Below are positions 54,538-64,000 of a stretch of 64,000 nucleotides of DNA, in pieces. The stretch lies in the NCBI RefSeq assembly GCF_008330225.1, contig NZ_CP042466.1:3404001-3468000 (forward strand). The letters are read 5' to 3'. The notes beneath the pieces were generated by a model that was not told where the DNA came from, ran no database searches, and saw only the letters and a list, made by a program, of their open reading frames with translations. Made by a program: the position numbers and the translations under genes. Numbering within the stretch: the stretch's first letter is position 1; every line of letters begins with the position of its first letter. Source of the DNA: Geobacter sp. FeAm09 (GTDB lineage Bacteria > Desulfobacterota > Desulfuromonadia > Geobacterales > Pseudopelobacteraceae).

Positions 54538-57435
54538 TCAGATGACCGCTTTCAGATACTCGGCCGTCCGTTCCCGCCTCTCCCGCTCCAGGACCTTGGG
54601 GTCCACCTCGACGAATTTCTCGTCCGGGGTGATCTTGAAGAGCGGCTGCCCCTTCTGCACGATCGTCCCGTCGCCGCCGTCCATGATGATCTTGTCGATG
54701 GTCCCGGAGAACTGCGCCTTGACCGTATTGAACATCTTCATGACCTCGATGATGTAGAGCGGCTGATCCTTCTCGAAATGCATCCCCTCATGCACGAATG
54801 CGGGGAGTCCCGGCGCTTCCTGTCCATAGTACATCCCGCCGCAGGCAGCGACGATCTCATCGGCCTTGGTCGCGGGCGGCGGCACCAGGACCTTCTTCAT
54901 CCGCGCCTGCAGGTCCGGATCGGTCAGATAATCGGGGATGACGATCTCCAGGTCGTCCTGGACGCGCATGTCCCAGAACCGGGTGTTGCCCCCCACCAGG
55001 AACAGCATGCCGAGCAGTTCCAGCCCGGCCTCGTAGCCGAAGTGGGCCGACCGGATCTGATCCCACTGTTCGGCGTCGAAACCGCCCTGGGGCAGGTCCT
55101 TTTTCAGCAGCTCGTTGAGCTGGAAGTATTCGTCGCGCGCCAGCCCCAGCTTCTCGCGCAGGGTGCGGTAGAAATGCAGGGACTGCTGGAGCAGTTCGTT
55201 GTCGTGGCCCCAGATGATCTCGGCCGCCGGCTTGTGCGGGCGATGGGACATGTGCAGGTACTCGTAGGTCTCGTTCAAGACGCCGAGGGGATTGCGCAGC
55301 CAGATGACGCGCCCCTTCTCGATGCGGAAGTTGATCGTGTTCATGCTGAGCCAGCCGGACAACAGGTGCGGGTCTTCCAGGAGGCGCTCCATGGGACGGG
55401 TGATCAGGGTGCCCTTGCGGTCCAGGAGGGCCGACATGTGCTTGCGCTCCCTGGCGCACACCTCGGGCTGGTCGGCGTACTGTTCGCAGACGAGCTTGTC
55501 GTAGTGCTTCTTCATCTGCAGGAAGGCGTACACCGGGTCCAGCTTGTTGGCCTCCTCCTTCAGGGTCCCGACCAGGGTCAGGTAGGGGACCACGAAGCGG
55601 GTGGTCGGCTTGGCCATGACGTTCCTGCCCAGGAACCAGTTCACGAGGCCGTAATGGAACTCCAGGTTGGTCGCCAGGGAACTGCCCCGCAGGGTGGTGC
55701 TGCGCAGGACCTCGGACAGGTGCTCGTAGCTGGCGCTGCGGTCCTCCCCCTTGGTCAGGAGGAGGGCGATGTTGGAGTCATAGGCCCCGGCCACCTTGTA
55801 CTTCATGAAGACGGCGGTATCCGGGTTCAGCATGCTGATCCCCTGGTCGTCGCGGATCTCTCCCTCGATCGGCTTCGACCAGTAGCGGATCATGCCGCCG
55901 GCGTGGGGGGAAAGGGAGGCATCGGTGGCGTTCAGGCGGGCTTCCACGGCCGCATTGCAGCGCACGATCCGCTCCGGCTTGGGGAGGCGTTTCTTGTGCC
56001 GCGCCAGCAGCGCCATGGCCTCCACCAGGGATTCGACGACAAAGAAGTCGTTTTTGTTCTTGGGATTGACGAACTTTAAGCTGTAGCAGAGCTCCGTGAC
56101 CCGGTGCTCCACCTGGATGCGGGTGTTCACCTCCATGAAGTAGTGACGGTCCCGATCCACGATGCACTCGAAGGTCGAGGCGGAATCCAGGCCGACCGCC
56201 TGGCCGAACCGGGCCGATTCCTCCTCCATCCGCTGGAGCACCTTCAGGTCGCTCTCCAGGGCCGTGACCTCCGCCTTCCTGCCCGCGCTCTTGGCCCGGG
56301 CGATGGCCGCGGCCAGGCTTTCCTGGGTGACGGACACCTCCAGCAGCTTCTGCTCGTGCATCTGCAGGGAGCAATCGCGCCCGCCGAGAGCGATGCACCA
56401 CTCGCCGTTGCCCAGGAGCTGGATTTCGTTGTGGCGGGTCTGCTCGATGTTGAGCTCGATCAGGATATTCTTGTTGTCGCCGACGCCGTTGGCCTTGACC
56501 TCGTTGAGGATCTCCCGGACCATGGCCGGAGCCTCGGCGGCCGCCTTGGCGATCATTTTTTCATCGGCATTCTTCGCCGCCAAAAGCGCGGCGCCGACGA
56601 TGCGCTGCCCCTTGCCGCCGCCGCCGATGGCCTTCAGGCGGAAACGGTTGCGGGGGTAGTTGCGGAACAGTTCGGCAACCTCGCTCTGGACCTGGGCGCA
56701 CAACTCCTCGATGGTAAAGAGGTCGATCCCCTTGGCGTAGGAGGCGGTCAGGACATGGTCGGCCAACTCTTCGAGCGATACCTTGGCATCCTTGAGCACC
56801 TTGGCGTCGCAGGCGAGCCCCTCGGCCTTGACCAGCGCCAGGAGCTTCTCCCGGGTGGGATGTTTCTTGAGCAGGGTCAGGGCCGTTACGTTGTTGACGC
56901 CGGGGGTGACGCTGACGTTCACCGTCAGGGCGGTCCGCTTGGCCTCGTCCTTCTTGCCGGCGCGGGCCTGGGTGTTGGCGCAGGGGCCGATGAACGTGAG
57001 GCCGGCCTTCTCGATCTCGGCGACGAACTCCTCGTCCTCGGCCATGAAGCCGTAACCGGCGAAGATCGAGTCGTAACCGTTGTCAAGGGCGATCTCGATG
57101 ATCTGGTGGATGCGCTCCACCCGTTCTTCCTTGCTGGCGCCGGTATAGTCGGGCACCCGGTGCACCCGGTTGGAATCGGTCAACTGCCGCAGTTCGGGGG
57201 CCAGGGCATTGGGGTAGACGATGGAATCCTTTTCGGAGAGCAGGATGCCGTAGTGGGTGATGCCCATCTCCTGGTACACGTCCATCGCCTCTTTCCGGAT
57301 CGGGCCACGGCAGACGATGAGCGGTTTCAGGTCCTCGCAGGAAAAGGAGCGCACCCACTCGGAAGCGGCACTGTTCAGGCGGCGGTCCCGGTGGATCAGG
57401 GGGTTGCTCAGGTAGTAATCGGAAGCATGTGACAT
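54538..57435 (-). CDS. Biotin-dependent acyl-CoA carboxylase, fused BC-BCCP subunit (965 aa)
   Basis: Biotin carboxylase domain in the first half (IFAGYGFMAEDEEFVAEIEK, the ATP-grasp loop RLKAIGGGGKGQRIV, MEVNTRIQVEHRVTE). A region of roughly 300 residues without a motif I can name follows. The C-terminal biotinyl domain has the attachment lysine in YIIEVMKMFNTVKAQ near residue 905; VMKM replaces the usual AMKM. With 965 residues it is far longer than ordinary propionyl-CoA carboxylase alpha (about 660). Beside a carboxyltransferase and the methylmalonyl genes, propionyl-CoA carboxylation is the likely reaction, by context. Confidence 0.85.
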   Translation of the reverse strand: MSHASDYYLSNPLIHRDRRLNSAASEWVRSFSCEDLKPLIVCRGPIRKEAMDVYQEMGITHYGILLSEKDSIVYPNALAPELRQLTDSNRVHRVPDYTGASKEERVERIHQIIEIALDNGYDSIFAGYGFMAEDEEFVAEIEKAGLTFIGPCANTQARAGKKDEAKRTALTVNVSVTPGVNNVTALTLLKKHPTREKLLALVKAEGLACDAKVLKDAKVSLEELADHVLTASYAKGIDLFTIEELCAQVQSEVAELFRNYPRNRFRLKAIGGGGKGQRIVGAALLAAKNADEKMIAKAAAEAPAMVREILNEVKANGVGDNKNILIELNIEQTRHNEIQLLGNGEWCIALGGRDCSLQMHEQKLLEVSVTQESLAAAIARAKSAGRKAEVTALESDLKVLQRMEEESARFGQAVGLDSASTFECIVDRDRHYFMEVNTRIQVEHRVTELCYSLKFVNPKNKNDFFVVESLVEAMALLARHKKRLPKPERIVRCNAAVEARLNATDASLSPHAGGMIRYWSKPIEGEIRDDQGISMLNPDTAVFMKYKVAGAYDSNIALLLTKGEDRSASYEHLSEVLRSTTLRGSSLATNLEFHYGLVNWFLGRNVMAKPTTRFVVPYLTLVGTLKEEANKLDPVYAFLQMKKHYDKLVCEQYADQPEVCARERKHMSALLDRKGTLITRPMERLLEDPHLLSGWLSMNTINFRIEKGRVIWLRNPLGVLNETYEYLHMSHRPHKPAAEIIWGHDNELLQQSLHFYRTLREKLGLARDEYFQLNELLKKDLPQGGFDAEQWDQIRSAHFGYEAGLELLGMLFLVGGNTRFWDMRVQDDLEIVIPDYLTDPDLQARMKKVLVPPPATKADEIVAACGGMYYGQEAPGLPAFVHEGMHFEKDQPLYIIEVMKMFNTVKAQFSGTIDKIIMDGGDGTIVQKGQPLFKITPDEKFVEVDPKVLERERRERTAEYLKAVI

Positions 57436-57468
57436 GGGTCTTTATCTCCAATCTCGACGTAAAGTAGA

Positions 57469-59193
57469 TTAGTGGAACTCGCGCTGCACCGCCTGCATGG
57501 GCGAAGGCTTGTAATGGCGAAGGAAGAAATTCAGATTCTCGCCAAGCACCTTGCGCAGGTCCGTGGGCATCACGAGTGAGGAGATGGAGCCCAGACTGAG
57601 CGCTTCCTTGGGGTTCATCAGCTCCTTTTCATAGCGGAGGTTGAGTTCGGCCTCCCGCGCCTTCAGCCACTCGGTCGCGTCCTTTTCGGCCTCCTTTTTG
57701 GCCTCGCCCGGGTCCATGCCGGCGGCGGTCCGCTCCTGGGTCCCCTGTTTCACCTGCTCGGCAACCGCGGTGCGCACCTTGCGGAGCTCGTCTTTGTAGA
57801 CGAACTCCTTGCCGGCCGGCCCCATGACCGCCAGGCGGGTGGTCGGCAGGGCCAGCACCAGGTCGGCGCCGGTGGGGTAGTTGTTGTAGGAGGCATAGGC
57901 CCCGCCGTAGGCGTTGCGGATGATCAGGAGGATGCGCGGCGTCCTGATGTCGACGATGGAGTCCAGCATGGCGCGGCCGGCCTGGACGATGCCGCGGGCC
58001 TCCTGTTCGCGCCCCGGCAGAAAGCCGGTGGTGTCTTCCATGAAGATCAGCGGGATGTTGTAGATGTTGCAGAAACGGTTGAAACGGGCGATCTTGTAGG
58101 CCGCGTCCACGTCGATCTGGCCGGAGGCCACGGCGCTGTTGTTGGCCACGAAGCCGACCACGTTGCCCCCCAGGCGGCCGAAGGCGGTGACGGCGTTACG
58201 CGCCCGGTCCCGCTGCATCTCGAAATAGTCGCCGTGGTCGCAGATCTGCTGGATCATGATCGACACGTCGAAGGGGGTATTGAAACCGGTGGGGGAGTTG
58301 AACGCCTTTTTCAGGAGCGTGTTGATCTCCCAGGTCTTGCGGTCGAGGGGGTCGCTCGTCTGCTGGAAGGGGGCCATGACCCCGTTGTTGTCCGGCAGGT
58401 AGTTGAGCAGTTGGAGCGCGCTCCTCAGCGCCCCCACCTCGTCCTCCACGGTGAGGTCGGCAACGCCCGACAGCCCGTGCACCTTGGGTCCGCCAAGCTC
58501 CTCCGGGGTGACGTCCTCCCCCAGGACCGACTTGACCACCCCGGGGCCGGTCAGGCCGAAGAACGTGTCTTCGGGCTGGATCACGAAACTCCCCTGGCGG
58601 GGGAGGTAGCTGCCGCCGCCGGCATTGAAGCCGAACATGCACATGATGCTGGGGACCACGCCGCTGATCTTCCTGAGCGCCGTAAAGGCCTCGGCATAGC
58701 CGTCAAGGCCGCCGACCCCCGCCGGCACGTAGGCGCCGGCGCTGTCGTTCATGCCGATCAGCGGGATGCCTTTTTCCCCGGCCATCTGGAACAGGCGGGC
58801 CAGCTTGTTGCCGTTGGTGGCGTCCATGGAGCCGGCCCGGACCGTGAAGTCGTGGCCGTACACGGCCACGTCCCGGCCGCGGATATTGAGGATGCCGGTG
58901 ACCAGGGAGGCGCCGTCGAGATTCTTGCCCCAGTTCTGGAACAGGATGTTCGGCTCGTTTTCGGTAAGGACGCGAATCCTCTCCCAGACGGTCATCCGCT
59001 TCTTGAAGTGCTGCTTTTCGATCTGGTCGATCTTGACCGAGCGGATGGGGCGGTGAATCAGGTCGTGGCCTTCCTTCATGACCTCTTCATAGCCGCCGGT
59101 CTTGCCGGGGATCTCTCCGGGAATCGTGAATTTGACAACCTCGGGCGGGGCAAAGGGGTTTTGCAGTGACGGTTTAATCGCTTTCTTGGACAT
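57469..59193 (-). CDS. Acyl-CoA (propionyl-CoA) carboxylase carboxyltransferase subunit
   Basis: 574 residues. Crotonase-like carboxyltransferase halves with [60 protein letters not shown] and [20 protein letters not shown]. It transfers CO2 from carboxybiotin of the subunit encoded next (33 bases on) to the acyl-CoA. With mce and the mutase it completes propionyl-CoA to succinyl-CoA conversion. Confidence 0.9.
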   Translation of the reverse strand: MSKKAIKPSLQNPFAPPEVVKFTIPGEIPGKTGGYEEVMKEGHDLIHRPIRSVKIDQIEKQHFKKRMTVWERIRVLTENEPNILFQNWGKNLDGASLVTGILNIRGRDVAVYGHDFTVRAGSMDATNGNKLARLFQMAGEKGIPLIGMNDSAGAYVPAGVGGLDGYAEAFTALRKISGVVPSIMCMFGFNAGGGSYLPRQGSFVIQPEDTFFGLTGPGVVKSVLGEDVTPEELGGPKVHGLSGVADLTVEDEVGALRSALQLLNYLPDNNGVMAPFQQTSDPLDRKTWEINTLLKKAFNSPTGFNTPFDVSIMIQQICDHGDYFEMQRDRARNAVTAFGRLGGNVVGFVANNSAVASGQIDVDAAYKIARFNRFCNIYNIPLIFMEDTTGFLPGREQEARGIVQAGRAMLDSIVDIRTPRILLIIRNAYGGAYASYNNYPTGADLVLALPTTRLAVMGPAGKEFVYKDELRKVRTAVAEQVKQGTQERTAAGMDPGEAKKEAEKDATEWLKAREAELNLRYEKELMNPKEALSLGSISSLVMPTDLRKVLGENLNFFLRHYKPSPMQAVQREFH

Positions 59194-59331
59194 CTCCGCT
59201 ATCCTTCCGATACAGGGGATTTTTCAACAGCGTCAGGTTCTATTCAGCAAACACGTCGTGTCATTGCGTATGAAGTTGCCATGAAAACAGAAGGACGGCA
59301 GGGGCGGCCCGGCCGTGTCCCGGAGGGAAAA

Positions 59332-59894
59332 CTATCTCGTCACGACGGCCAGCACCTTCACCTCTTCACCGTCCTTGGAAAGCAGGCGGTGCTTCAGGGC
59401 GGAATCGAAGTAGACGCAATCTCCCTCGTTGAGGGTGATCCTGCGGTCGTCCAGCAGCAGGTCGGCCGTCCCCTTCATGACGAAAAGAAACTCCTCCCCG
59501 TCATGGCTGTAGGTATTTTCCTCAAGCGCCTTCTCCGCCACGGTAAGCAGAAAAGGCTCCATCTTCTTGCTCTGCTTGCGGAAGGAAAGCGATTCGTAGG
59601 AGTAGCCCTGGCTGGTGCCGGCGCGGGAGATCACCCGCGGGATGACCTTGCGCTCGTGGGAGCGGACGACCTCGAAGCGGCACTCCTCCTCGTCTTCCGC
59701 AAAGAACATCCCGATCTTGACATCAAAGAACTTGGCAATCTTGGACAACGTGGCAATGGGGGGGAGACGTTGTTATTCTCGATCTGCGAAATGAGAGCGG
59801 GAGAAAACCCCGTTTCCCTGGCCACCGCCTGAAGGGTCATTTTTTTGGCGAGGCGCAATTTTTTGATTTTTGCCCCAATATTGAAGTCGCTCAT
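59332..59894 (-). pseudogene. XRE-family regulator with cupin sensor domain, frameshifted
   Basis: N-terminal XRE helix-turn-helix in one frame (IGAKIKKLRLAKKMTLQAVA, ETGFSPALISQIENNNVSPP). The second frame continues KIAKFFDVKIGMFFAEDEEE and a C-terminal cupin (HDGEEFLFVMKGTADLLLDD). They meet at seven G (59758-59764) where eight give QIENNNVSPPIATLSKIAKF and a 187-residue protein. XRE-cupin proteins sense small ligands. Lying just upstream of the carboxylase genes on the same strand, it is the likely regulator of that operon. The break looks like a homopolymer indel in an otherwise intact gene. Confidence 0.87.
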
Positions 59895-60034
59895 TCATAC
59901 CCTACCAGAAATAGAACCCATTTTTATGCCGGGCTTTGTATACAATTTGCATTGTTATGTCAATAAAAATTATTTATCAAGAGCAAAGAATATAAGCGGT
60001 GATAAAAAACATTTAGCAACAATAAAAAGACGTA

Positions 60035-61312
60035 TCAAAGTTTCAGGTGACGGGCCAGAAGTTGCAGCGTATGCACCACCGGAACGCGGGAGCCGTGCTG
60101 CTTCAAACCATCGGAAAGCTGCATCATGCAGCCGGGGCAGCCGGTGGCCACGGCCTGGGCGGCGGTGGCGATGATGGCGCGGCTCTTGGCGTCGTTGATG
60201 CTCATGGACGAACCGTAGTGGTAGACGTTGAACGTGCCGCCCAGGCCGCAGCAGCGGTCGGCCCCTTCCATCTCGGTCAGTTCGATGCCGGGCGTTTCCC
60301 GCAGCAGTTCCCGGGGCTGTTTGGTCAGGCCGCGGGTGCGCAGGTGGCAGGGGTCGTGGTAGGTCACGCGCAGCGCGTCGCCCTCGCCGGTCTCGGCGGG
60401 GCGAAGCCCCAGTTGGTGCAGCAGTTGGGAAGCATCCACGGTCTTTGCCGCCAGGGCATCCAGCCGCGCCCGCAGCTCGGGATTGCGCTTGCCCACCACC
60501 AGCGGGTAGAAGCGGTGCAGGGCGCCGCTGCAGGTGGCGCAGGCGCTCATGACATAGTCGGCTTCGTACCGTTCCAGCTCCGCCAGGTTCTTTTCGGCCA
60601 GCCCGCGCACGGTGGCGACGTCGCCGCCGGACATGGCCGGCAGGCCGCAGCACTGCTGCCCCTTGGGGATGATCACCGTGCAGCCCAGGTGGCGGAAGAG
60701 CGCCAGGGCCGCTTCACCGATCTCGGTATAGACGAAGTTGGTCATGCAGCCGACGAAGAAGACGATCCGCGGCTTGCCCGGTTCGCCGGGGATCACCTCG
60801 GGATGCCGGTCCAGAAACGGTTTTTTGGCGATGGCCGGGATGTGGCGTTTGCTGCCGATGAACGGCACCGGAAAGCGCAGCCGCAGCCCCGATGTTTCAG
60901 GGACCTTCCTGAAAAAGAGCGGGCCCAGAAGGCCGGCCATCTTGGCACCCATCTTCATCAGGGTGCGGTTTTTGATCACCTGGCCGACCGCCGCGTGGAA
61001 GGTGGTCAGGCCGCGACGCTGCGCCAGGGCCTCCCGGGCGGCCACCACGATCTCGTCGGTCGGCACCTCGTTGGGGCACTTCTCCACGCAACTGCCGCAC
61101 AAAAGGCACTTGGACATGGCCACATAGGTCTGGTCGTCCAGCCCGATGTCGTTTTTGAGAATATGCTGGGCCAGGGCCACCTTGCCCCGGGCAACGGCCG
61201 GCTCGCGCTGGAACGCGGTGAAGGCGGGGCAGTTTGCCCGGCAGGCGCCGCATTTCACACACTTCTTCAGGTCCTTTTCAACTCGCTTGAGGGGGTCTTG
61301 GGGGTGTTCCAC
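60035..61312 (-). CDS. GlcF/LutA-like (Fe-S)-binding oxidoreductase subunit
   Basis: 425 residues from the GTG after AAGGA. Two ferredoxin motifs (CVKCGACRANCPAF and CLLCGSCVEKCPNEVP) and two CCG-type cysteine-rich domains (FFVGCMTNF with GQQCCGLPAMSGGD; TYHDPCHLRTRG with GADRCCGLGGTFN). This is the layout of the Fe-S subunit of glycolate or D-lactate dehydrogenases. The FAD subunit (GlcD type) that usually accompanies it is not adjacent: the next genes are the XRE-cupin regulator and gltD. Confidence 0.88.
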   Translation of the reverse strand: MEHPQDPLKRVEKDLKKCVKCGACRANCPAFTAFQREPAVARGKVALAQHILKNDIGLDDQTYVAMSKCLLCGSCVEKCPNEVPTDEIVVAAREALAQRRGLTTFHAAVGQVIKNRTLMKMGAKMAGLLGPLFFRKVPETSGLRLRFPVPFIGSKRHIPAIAKKPFLDRHPEVIPGEPGKPRIVFFVGCMTNFVYTEIGEAALALFRHLGCTVIIPKGQQCCGLPAMSGGDVATVRGLAEKNLAELERYEADYVMSACATCSGALHRFYPLVVGKRNPELRARLDALAAKTVDASQLLHQLGLRPAETGEGDALRVTYHDPCHLRTRGLTKQPRELLRETPGIELTEMEGADRCCGLGGTFNVYHYGSSMSINDAKSRAIIATAAQAVATGCPGCMMQLSDGLKQHGSRVPVVHTLQLLARHLKL

Positions 61313-61739
61313 AGATACGTTCCTTTTCCTTTGTGCTGCAAAATGTGCCCCTATGCCCGCCCCAGGAAACAGGGGCGCCATACGGAATTTTTAATAATAC
61401 CACAAAAATACAATCAGATACTAGACTAGTACTGCACGGGGCGGCTGTCAAACGATTAATCCGGTCTTTTTACCGGTGTATGGCGCGGCGAAGCACGGCG
61501 GCAGGACGGCGTGGCCGTGGCGCCGCCCCGGCTGCGGCATGGGGAAAGCCATCCACAGCGGTCAAGAAAGGGGACGGGGACACTCGGGCGCGTGCCGTCG
61601 GAAGGAGGATGGGGGGGCGCCCCACGGGGGGGGCATGAAAAAACGCCGGCAGAGGTGCATGAAGCTTCCTCTGCCGGCGCATGGTTGGTGCAGTCAAGGG
61701 TGTGGCAGACTCCCGCTTCGGGGCCGCCACGGGCCAGCT
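61313..61739. other. Intergenic region between the Fe-S gene and gltD
   Basis: About 430 bases. The first part is AT-rich and probably holds the promoter of the Fe-S gene. The middle (61480-61640) is very GC-rich with homopolymers of seven and eight G but no recognisable gene. The gltD terminator occupies the end. Confidence 0.55.
61638..61679 (-). terminator. Intrinsic terminator of gltBD
   Basis: Perfect 12-bp stem CGCCGGCAGAGG / CCTCTGCCGGCG, followed on the minus strand by six T, about 60 bases beyond the gltD stop. Confidence 0.9.
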
Positions 61740-63221
61740 TTACGGCAGTTCCGTGGAGCCCATGAGGTAACGGTCGCACTCCCGCGCCGCGCCGCGCCCC
61801 TCGTTGAAGGCCCAGACCACCAGGCTCTGGCCGCGGCGGCAGTCGCCGGCGGCAAAGACCCCCGGCAGGCTGGTGGCGAATCGCCCATGGTCGGCCCTGA
61901 CGTTGCCGCGCGGGTCGCGCTCCACGCCCAGGGCGTCGAGCAGCGCCTGCTCCGGCCCGAGGAAGCCCATGGCCAGCAGCACCAGCCCCGCGGGGCGCAC
62001 CTGTTCGGTGCCCGGCACCGGCGTGGGCGTGAACTGCCCCCGGTCGTTCCTTTCCCAGGCGACCTCGACGGTGCGGACCGCCGTGACCTTGCCGTCCCCG
62101 TCCCCCTCGAACCCCGTGGCGGTGGTCAGGTAGGTCCGCGGGTCGGCGCCGAACCTGGCCGCAGCCTCCTCCTGGCCGTAGTCCACCTTGTGCACCTTGG
62201 GCCATTCGGGCCAGGGGTTGTCCGCGGCGCGTTCCTCGGGCGAGCGGGGCATGATCTCCAGCTGGGTGACGGAGCGGCAGCCGTGGCGCAGCGAGGTGCC
62301 GACGCAGTCGGTGCCGGTGTCGCCGCCGCCGATGATGATCACGTCCTGGTCCCGGGCCGAGATGACGTCGGCGTCCCGGTTGAGCAGCGCCTTGGTGTTG
62401 GCGGTCAGGAAATCCATGGCAAAGTGGACCCCCTTCAGGCCGCGCCCCTCGACGGGAAGGTCGCGCGGCACCGTGGCGCCGACGGCCAGCACCACGGCGT
62501 CGAACTCGCTGCGCAGCCGTTCCGCCGGGAAGGTCGCGCCGCCGATCTCGGTATTGCACACAAAGGCGATACCCTCCGCCTCCATCAGCTTGATGCGGCG
62601 CTGGACCACCTGGCGCTTGTCCAGTTTCATGTTGGGGATGCCGTAGGTCAGAAGCCCGCCGGGCAGATCCTCCCGCTCGAAGACCGTGACGCTGTGGCCC
62701 GCCCGGTTGAGCTGCGCCGCCGCCGAAAGGCCGGCCGGCCCCGATCCCACCACGGCCACCCGCTTGCCGGTGCGGAGCCGCGGCAGCACCGGCACGATCC
62801 ACCCCTCCTCGAAGCCCCGCTCCACAATGCTGACCTCGATGTTCTTGATGGTGACGGGAGGGTCGCTGATGCCGAGCGTGCAGGAACCTTCACAGGGGGC
62901 CGGGCAGACGCGCCCGGTGAACTCGGGAAAGTTGTTGGTCTTGTGCAGCCGGTCGAGCGCCTGCCGCCAGAGATTGCGGTAGACCAGGTCGTTCCACTCC
63001 GGGATCAGGTTGTTGATCGGACAGCCGCTGGCCATGCCGCTGATGAGCTTCCCGGTATGACAGAACGGAATGCCGCAATCCATGCAGCGGGCCCCCTGGG
63101 TGCGCAGGGCCTCGTCCTCCATATGCAGGTGGAACTCGTTCCACCCCTTGATCCGCTCCAACGGCTCCCGGTCGGCCGGCACTTCCCGCTGGTATTCCAA
63201 AAATCCGGTTCTTTTTCCCAT
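61740..63221 (-). CDS. gltD: Glutamate synthase (NADPH) small subunit
   Basis: 493 residues. N-terminal cysteine motifs for [4Fe-4S] clusters ([37 protein letters not shown]), FAD site [20 protein letters not shown] and NADPH site [20 protein letters not shown], and [17 protein letters not shown] near the end. It transfers electrons from NADPH to GltB for glutamate synthesis from glutamine and 2-oxoglutarate. Confidence 0.95.
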   Translation of the reverse strand: MGKRTGFLEYQREVPADREPLERIKGWNEFHLHMEDEALRTQGARCMDCGIPFCHTGKLISGMASGCPINNLIPEWNDLVYRNLWRQALDRLHKTNNFPEFTGRVCPAPCEGSCTLGISDPPVTIKNIEVSIVERGFEEGWIVPVLPRLRTGKRVAVVGSGPAGLSAAAQLNRAGHSVTVFEREDLPGGLLTYGIPNMKLDKRQVVQRRIKLMEAEGIAFVCNTEIGGATFPAERLRSEFDAVVLAVGATVPRDLPVEGRGLKGVHFAMDFLTANTKALLNRDADVISARDQDVIIIGGGDTGTDCVGTSLRHGCRSVTQLEIMPRSPEERAADNPWPEWPKVHKVDYGQEEAAARFGADPRTYLTTATGFEGDGDGKVTAVRTVEVAWERNDRGQFTPTPVPGTEQVRPAGLVLLAMGFLGPEQALLDALGVERDPRGNVRADHGRFATSLPGVFAAGDCRRGQSLVVWAFNEGRGAARECDRYLMGSTELP

Positions 63222-63281
63222 GTCGTTTTCCTATATCCGTGTGCTTGAATTCGAACAGATTCCGCCTGACGCCCAGACCGC

Positions 63282-64000
63282 CTAATGGGCACCGAGCCGG
63301 GCGTTTTCCTCGAAAGCGGCGGCCAGTGCCTCATCGCCGCTCAGGCCGGCGGCGTGCGCCCTTTCAAGGGCCTGCACGACCCGCTTGTAGTCCTTGGGCA
63401 TGACCTTGACAAACCGGGGCAGGAACCGGTCCCAATCCGCCAATACGGCGGCTGCACGCTCACTCCCGGTCAGTTCCCCATGGCGGCCGATCATGTTTTT
63501 GAGGGTGGCCGCATCCCGGTCGTCGAGCTCCTCGAGGCCCACCATCTGGGTATTGCAGCGGCCGGCGAAATCGCCCGCTTCGTCGAGCACATAGGCCACG
63601 CCCCCGCTCATGCCGGCCGCGAAGTTGCGGCCCGTCGGGCCGAGGACCACCACCGTGCCGCCGGTCATGTACTCGCAGCCGTGGTCGCCCACCGCCTCGA
63701 CCACCGCGTTGACGCCTGAGTTGCGCACGCAGAAGCGTTCGCCCGCCATGCCGCGGATGAAGGCCTCGCCGCTGGTGGCGCCGTACAAGGCCACGTTGCC
63801 GGCGATGATGTTCTCTTCCGCCTTGAAGGGCGACCCCGCGGGGGGGTAGACCAGGATCGTGCCGCCGCTCAACCCTTTGCCCAGGTAGTCGTTGGCGTCG
63901 CCGCACAGCCCCAGGGTGACCCCCCGGGGCACGAAGGCGCCGAAACTCTGGCCGGCCGAGCCGTTGAACCGCAGGTTGACGGTCCCGTCCGGGAGCCCCT
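63282..64000 (-). CDS. gltB: Glutamate synthase large subunit, C-terminal part
   Basis: Only the GXGXG (alpha) domain is in the window; the frame is open at base 64000. [40 protein letters not shown] and [20 protein letters not shown] are the repeating glycine-rich turns of the beta-helix. The gene precedes gltD by 60 bases and would extend about 3.8 kb beyond the window. Confidence 0.93.
   Translation of the reverse strand, partial: GLPDGTVNLRFNGSAGQSFGAFVPRGVTLGLCGDANDYLGKGLSGGTILVYPPAGSPFKAEENIIAGNVALYGATSGEAFIRGMAGERFCVRNSGVNAVVEAVGDHGCEYMTGGTVVVLGPTGRNFAAGMSGGVAYVLDEAGDFAGRCNTQMVGLEELDDRDAATLKNMIGRHGELTGSERAAAVLADWDRFLPRFVKVMPKDYKRVVQALERAHAAGLSGDEALAAAFEENARLGAH

Noticed and set aside
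61476-63248. 590-codon + strand frame opposite gltD
   Set aside because: Shadow of gltD, which carries intact FAD, NADPH and Fe-S motifs on the minus strand.

Overview
The window is GC-rich, gene-dense bacterial chromosome from the Desulfuromonadia, most likely a member of the Geobacteraceae. The reasons are a CxxCH multihaem cytochrome, a selenocysteine formate dehydrogenase beside tungstate uptake and molybdopterin genes, an ATP synthase operon with both b and b' subunits next to parAB, an MlaEFD-TolC-MlaC lipid operon, and a split methylmalonyl-CoA mutase with a propionyl-CoA-carboxylase-like pair. This is inference from gene content; no rRNA or tRNA gene was recognised that would fix the taxon.

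Layout. 0-2.5 kb: the 3' part of a Kup potassium transporter and a Na+/Ca2+-exchanger-family protein on the + strand. 2.6-7.1 kb: a minus-strand run of small housekeeping or unknown genes (radical SAM protein, YjbQ, nitroreductase, FxsA, YheU, methyltransferase) that begins with a RelE/YafQ-type toxin-antitoxin pair. 7.1-10.8 kb: an accessory patch with a RelE-like protein carrying two CxxC pairs, a HIT hydrolase, a short unknown protein, a TMEM175-like channel preceded by a stray copy of the HIT 5' end, and a RhuM-family protein. 10.8-12.8 kb: an exported transglutaminase-like protein and a nitroreductase.

13.2-24.6 kb is the most coherent block. It encodes a Tat-exported formate dehydrogenase with an in-frame UGA (Sec191) and a recognisable SECIS hairpin, its Fe-S subunit, and an NrfD/HybB-type membrane subunit. 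These are followed by an FdhD-MobA fusion, then a strong promoter, a Moco/Tuco riboswitch and an intrinsic terminator ahead of tupABC (tungstate ABC importer), mobB, moaA and a MOSC protein. Together they import the metal, build the guanylylated cofactor, sulfurate and insert it into the dehydrogenase, and tie uptake to cofactor level. 24.7-28.1 kb: a sensor kinase and sigma-54 response regulator pair. 28.3-36.0 kb: the F1 and stalk part of ATP synthase (atpF'-atpF-atpH-atpA-atpG-atpD-atpC) and parAB. 36-41 kb: a three-haem cytochrome, a 7TMR-DISM kinase with two near-duplicate LuxR-type regulators, and an RluA-type pseudouridine synthase. 41.2-47.7 kb: a YtqB-like methyltransferase, an HpnI-like glycosyltransferase, the Mla lipid-transport operon behind a strong promoter with a TetR-type palindrome, and cspA. 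47.7-54 kb: ygiQ, argC, rpsI-rplM, methylmalonyl-CoA epimerase and mutase, with two inverted copies of a repeat element. 54-59.9 kb: a zinc-ribbon protein, an unusually large biotin carboxylase/BCCP subunit, its carboxyltransferase and an XRE-cupin regulator. 60-64 kb: a GlcF-like Fe-S protein and gltD-gltB (gltB is cut by the window end).

Three genes (tupC, the mutase large subunit, the XRE-cupin regulator) are each broken by one missing base in a run of seven C/G where eight restores the frame. Since all three are otherwise intact, homopolymer indels (assembly error or slippage) are more likely than three independent gene deaths. No wholly new multi-gene system is evident. The most distinctive items are the riboswitch-controlled tungstate operon, the HIT/TMEM175 chimera, the RelE-like protein with extra CxxC pairs, the repeat element reading into a response regulator, and the 965-residue carboxylase subunit.
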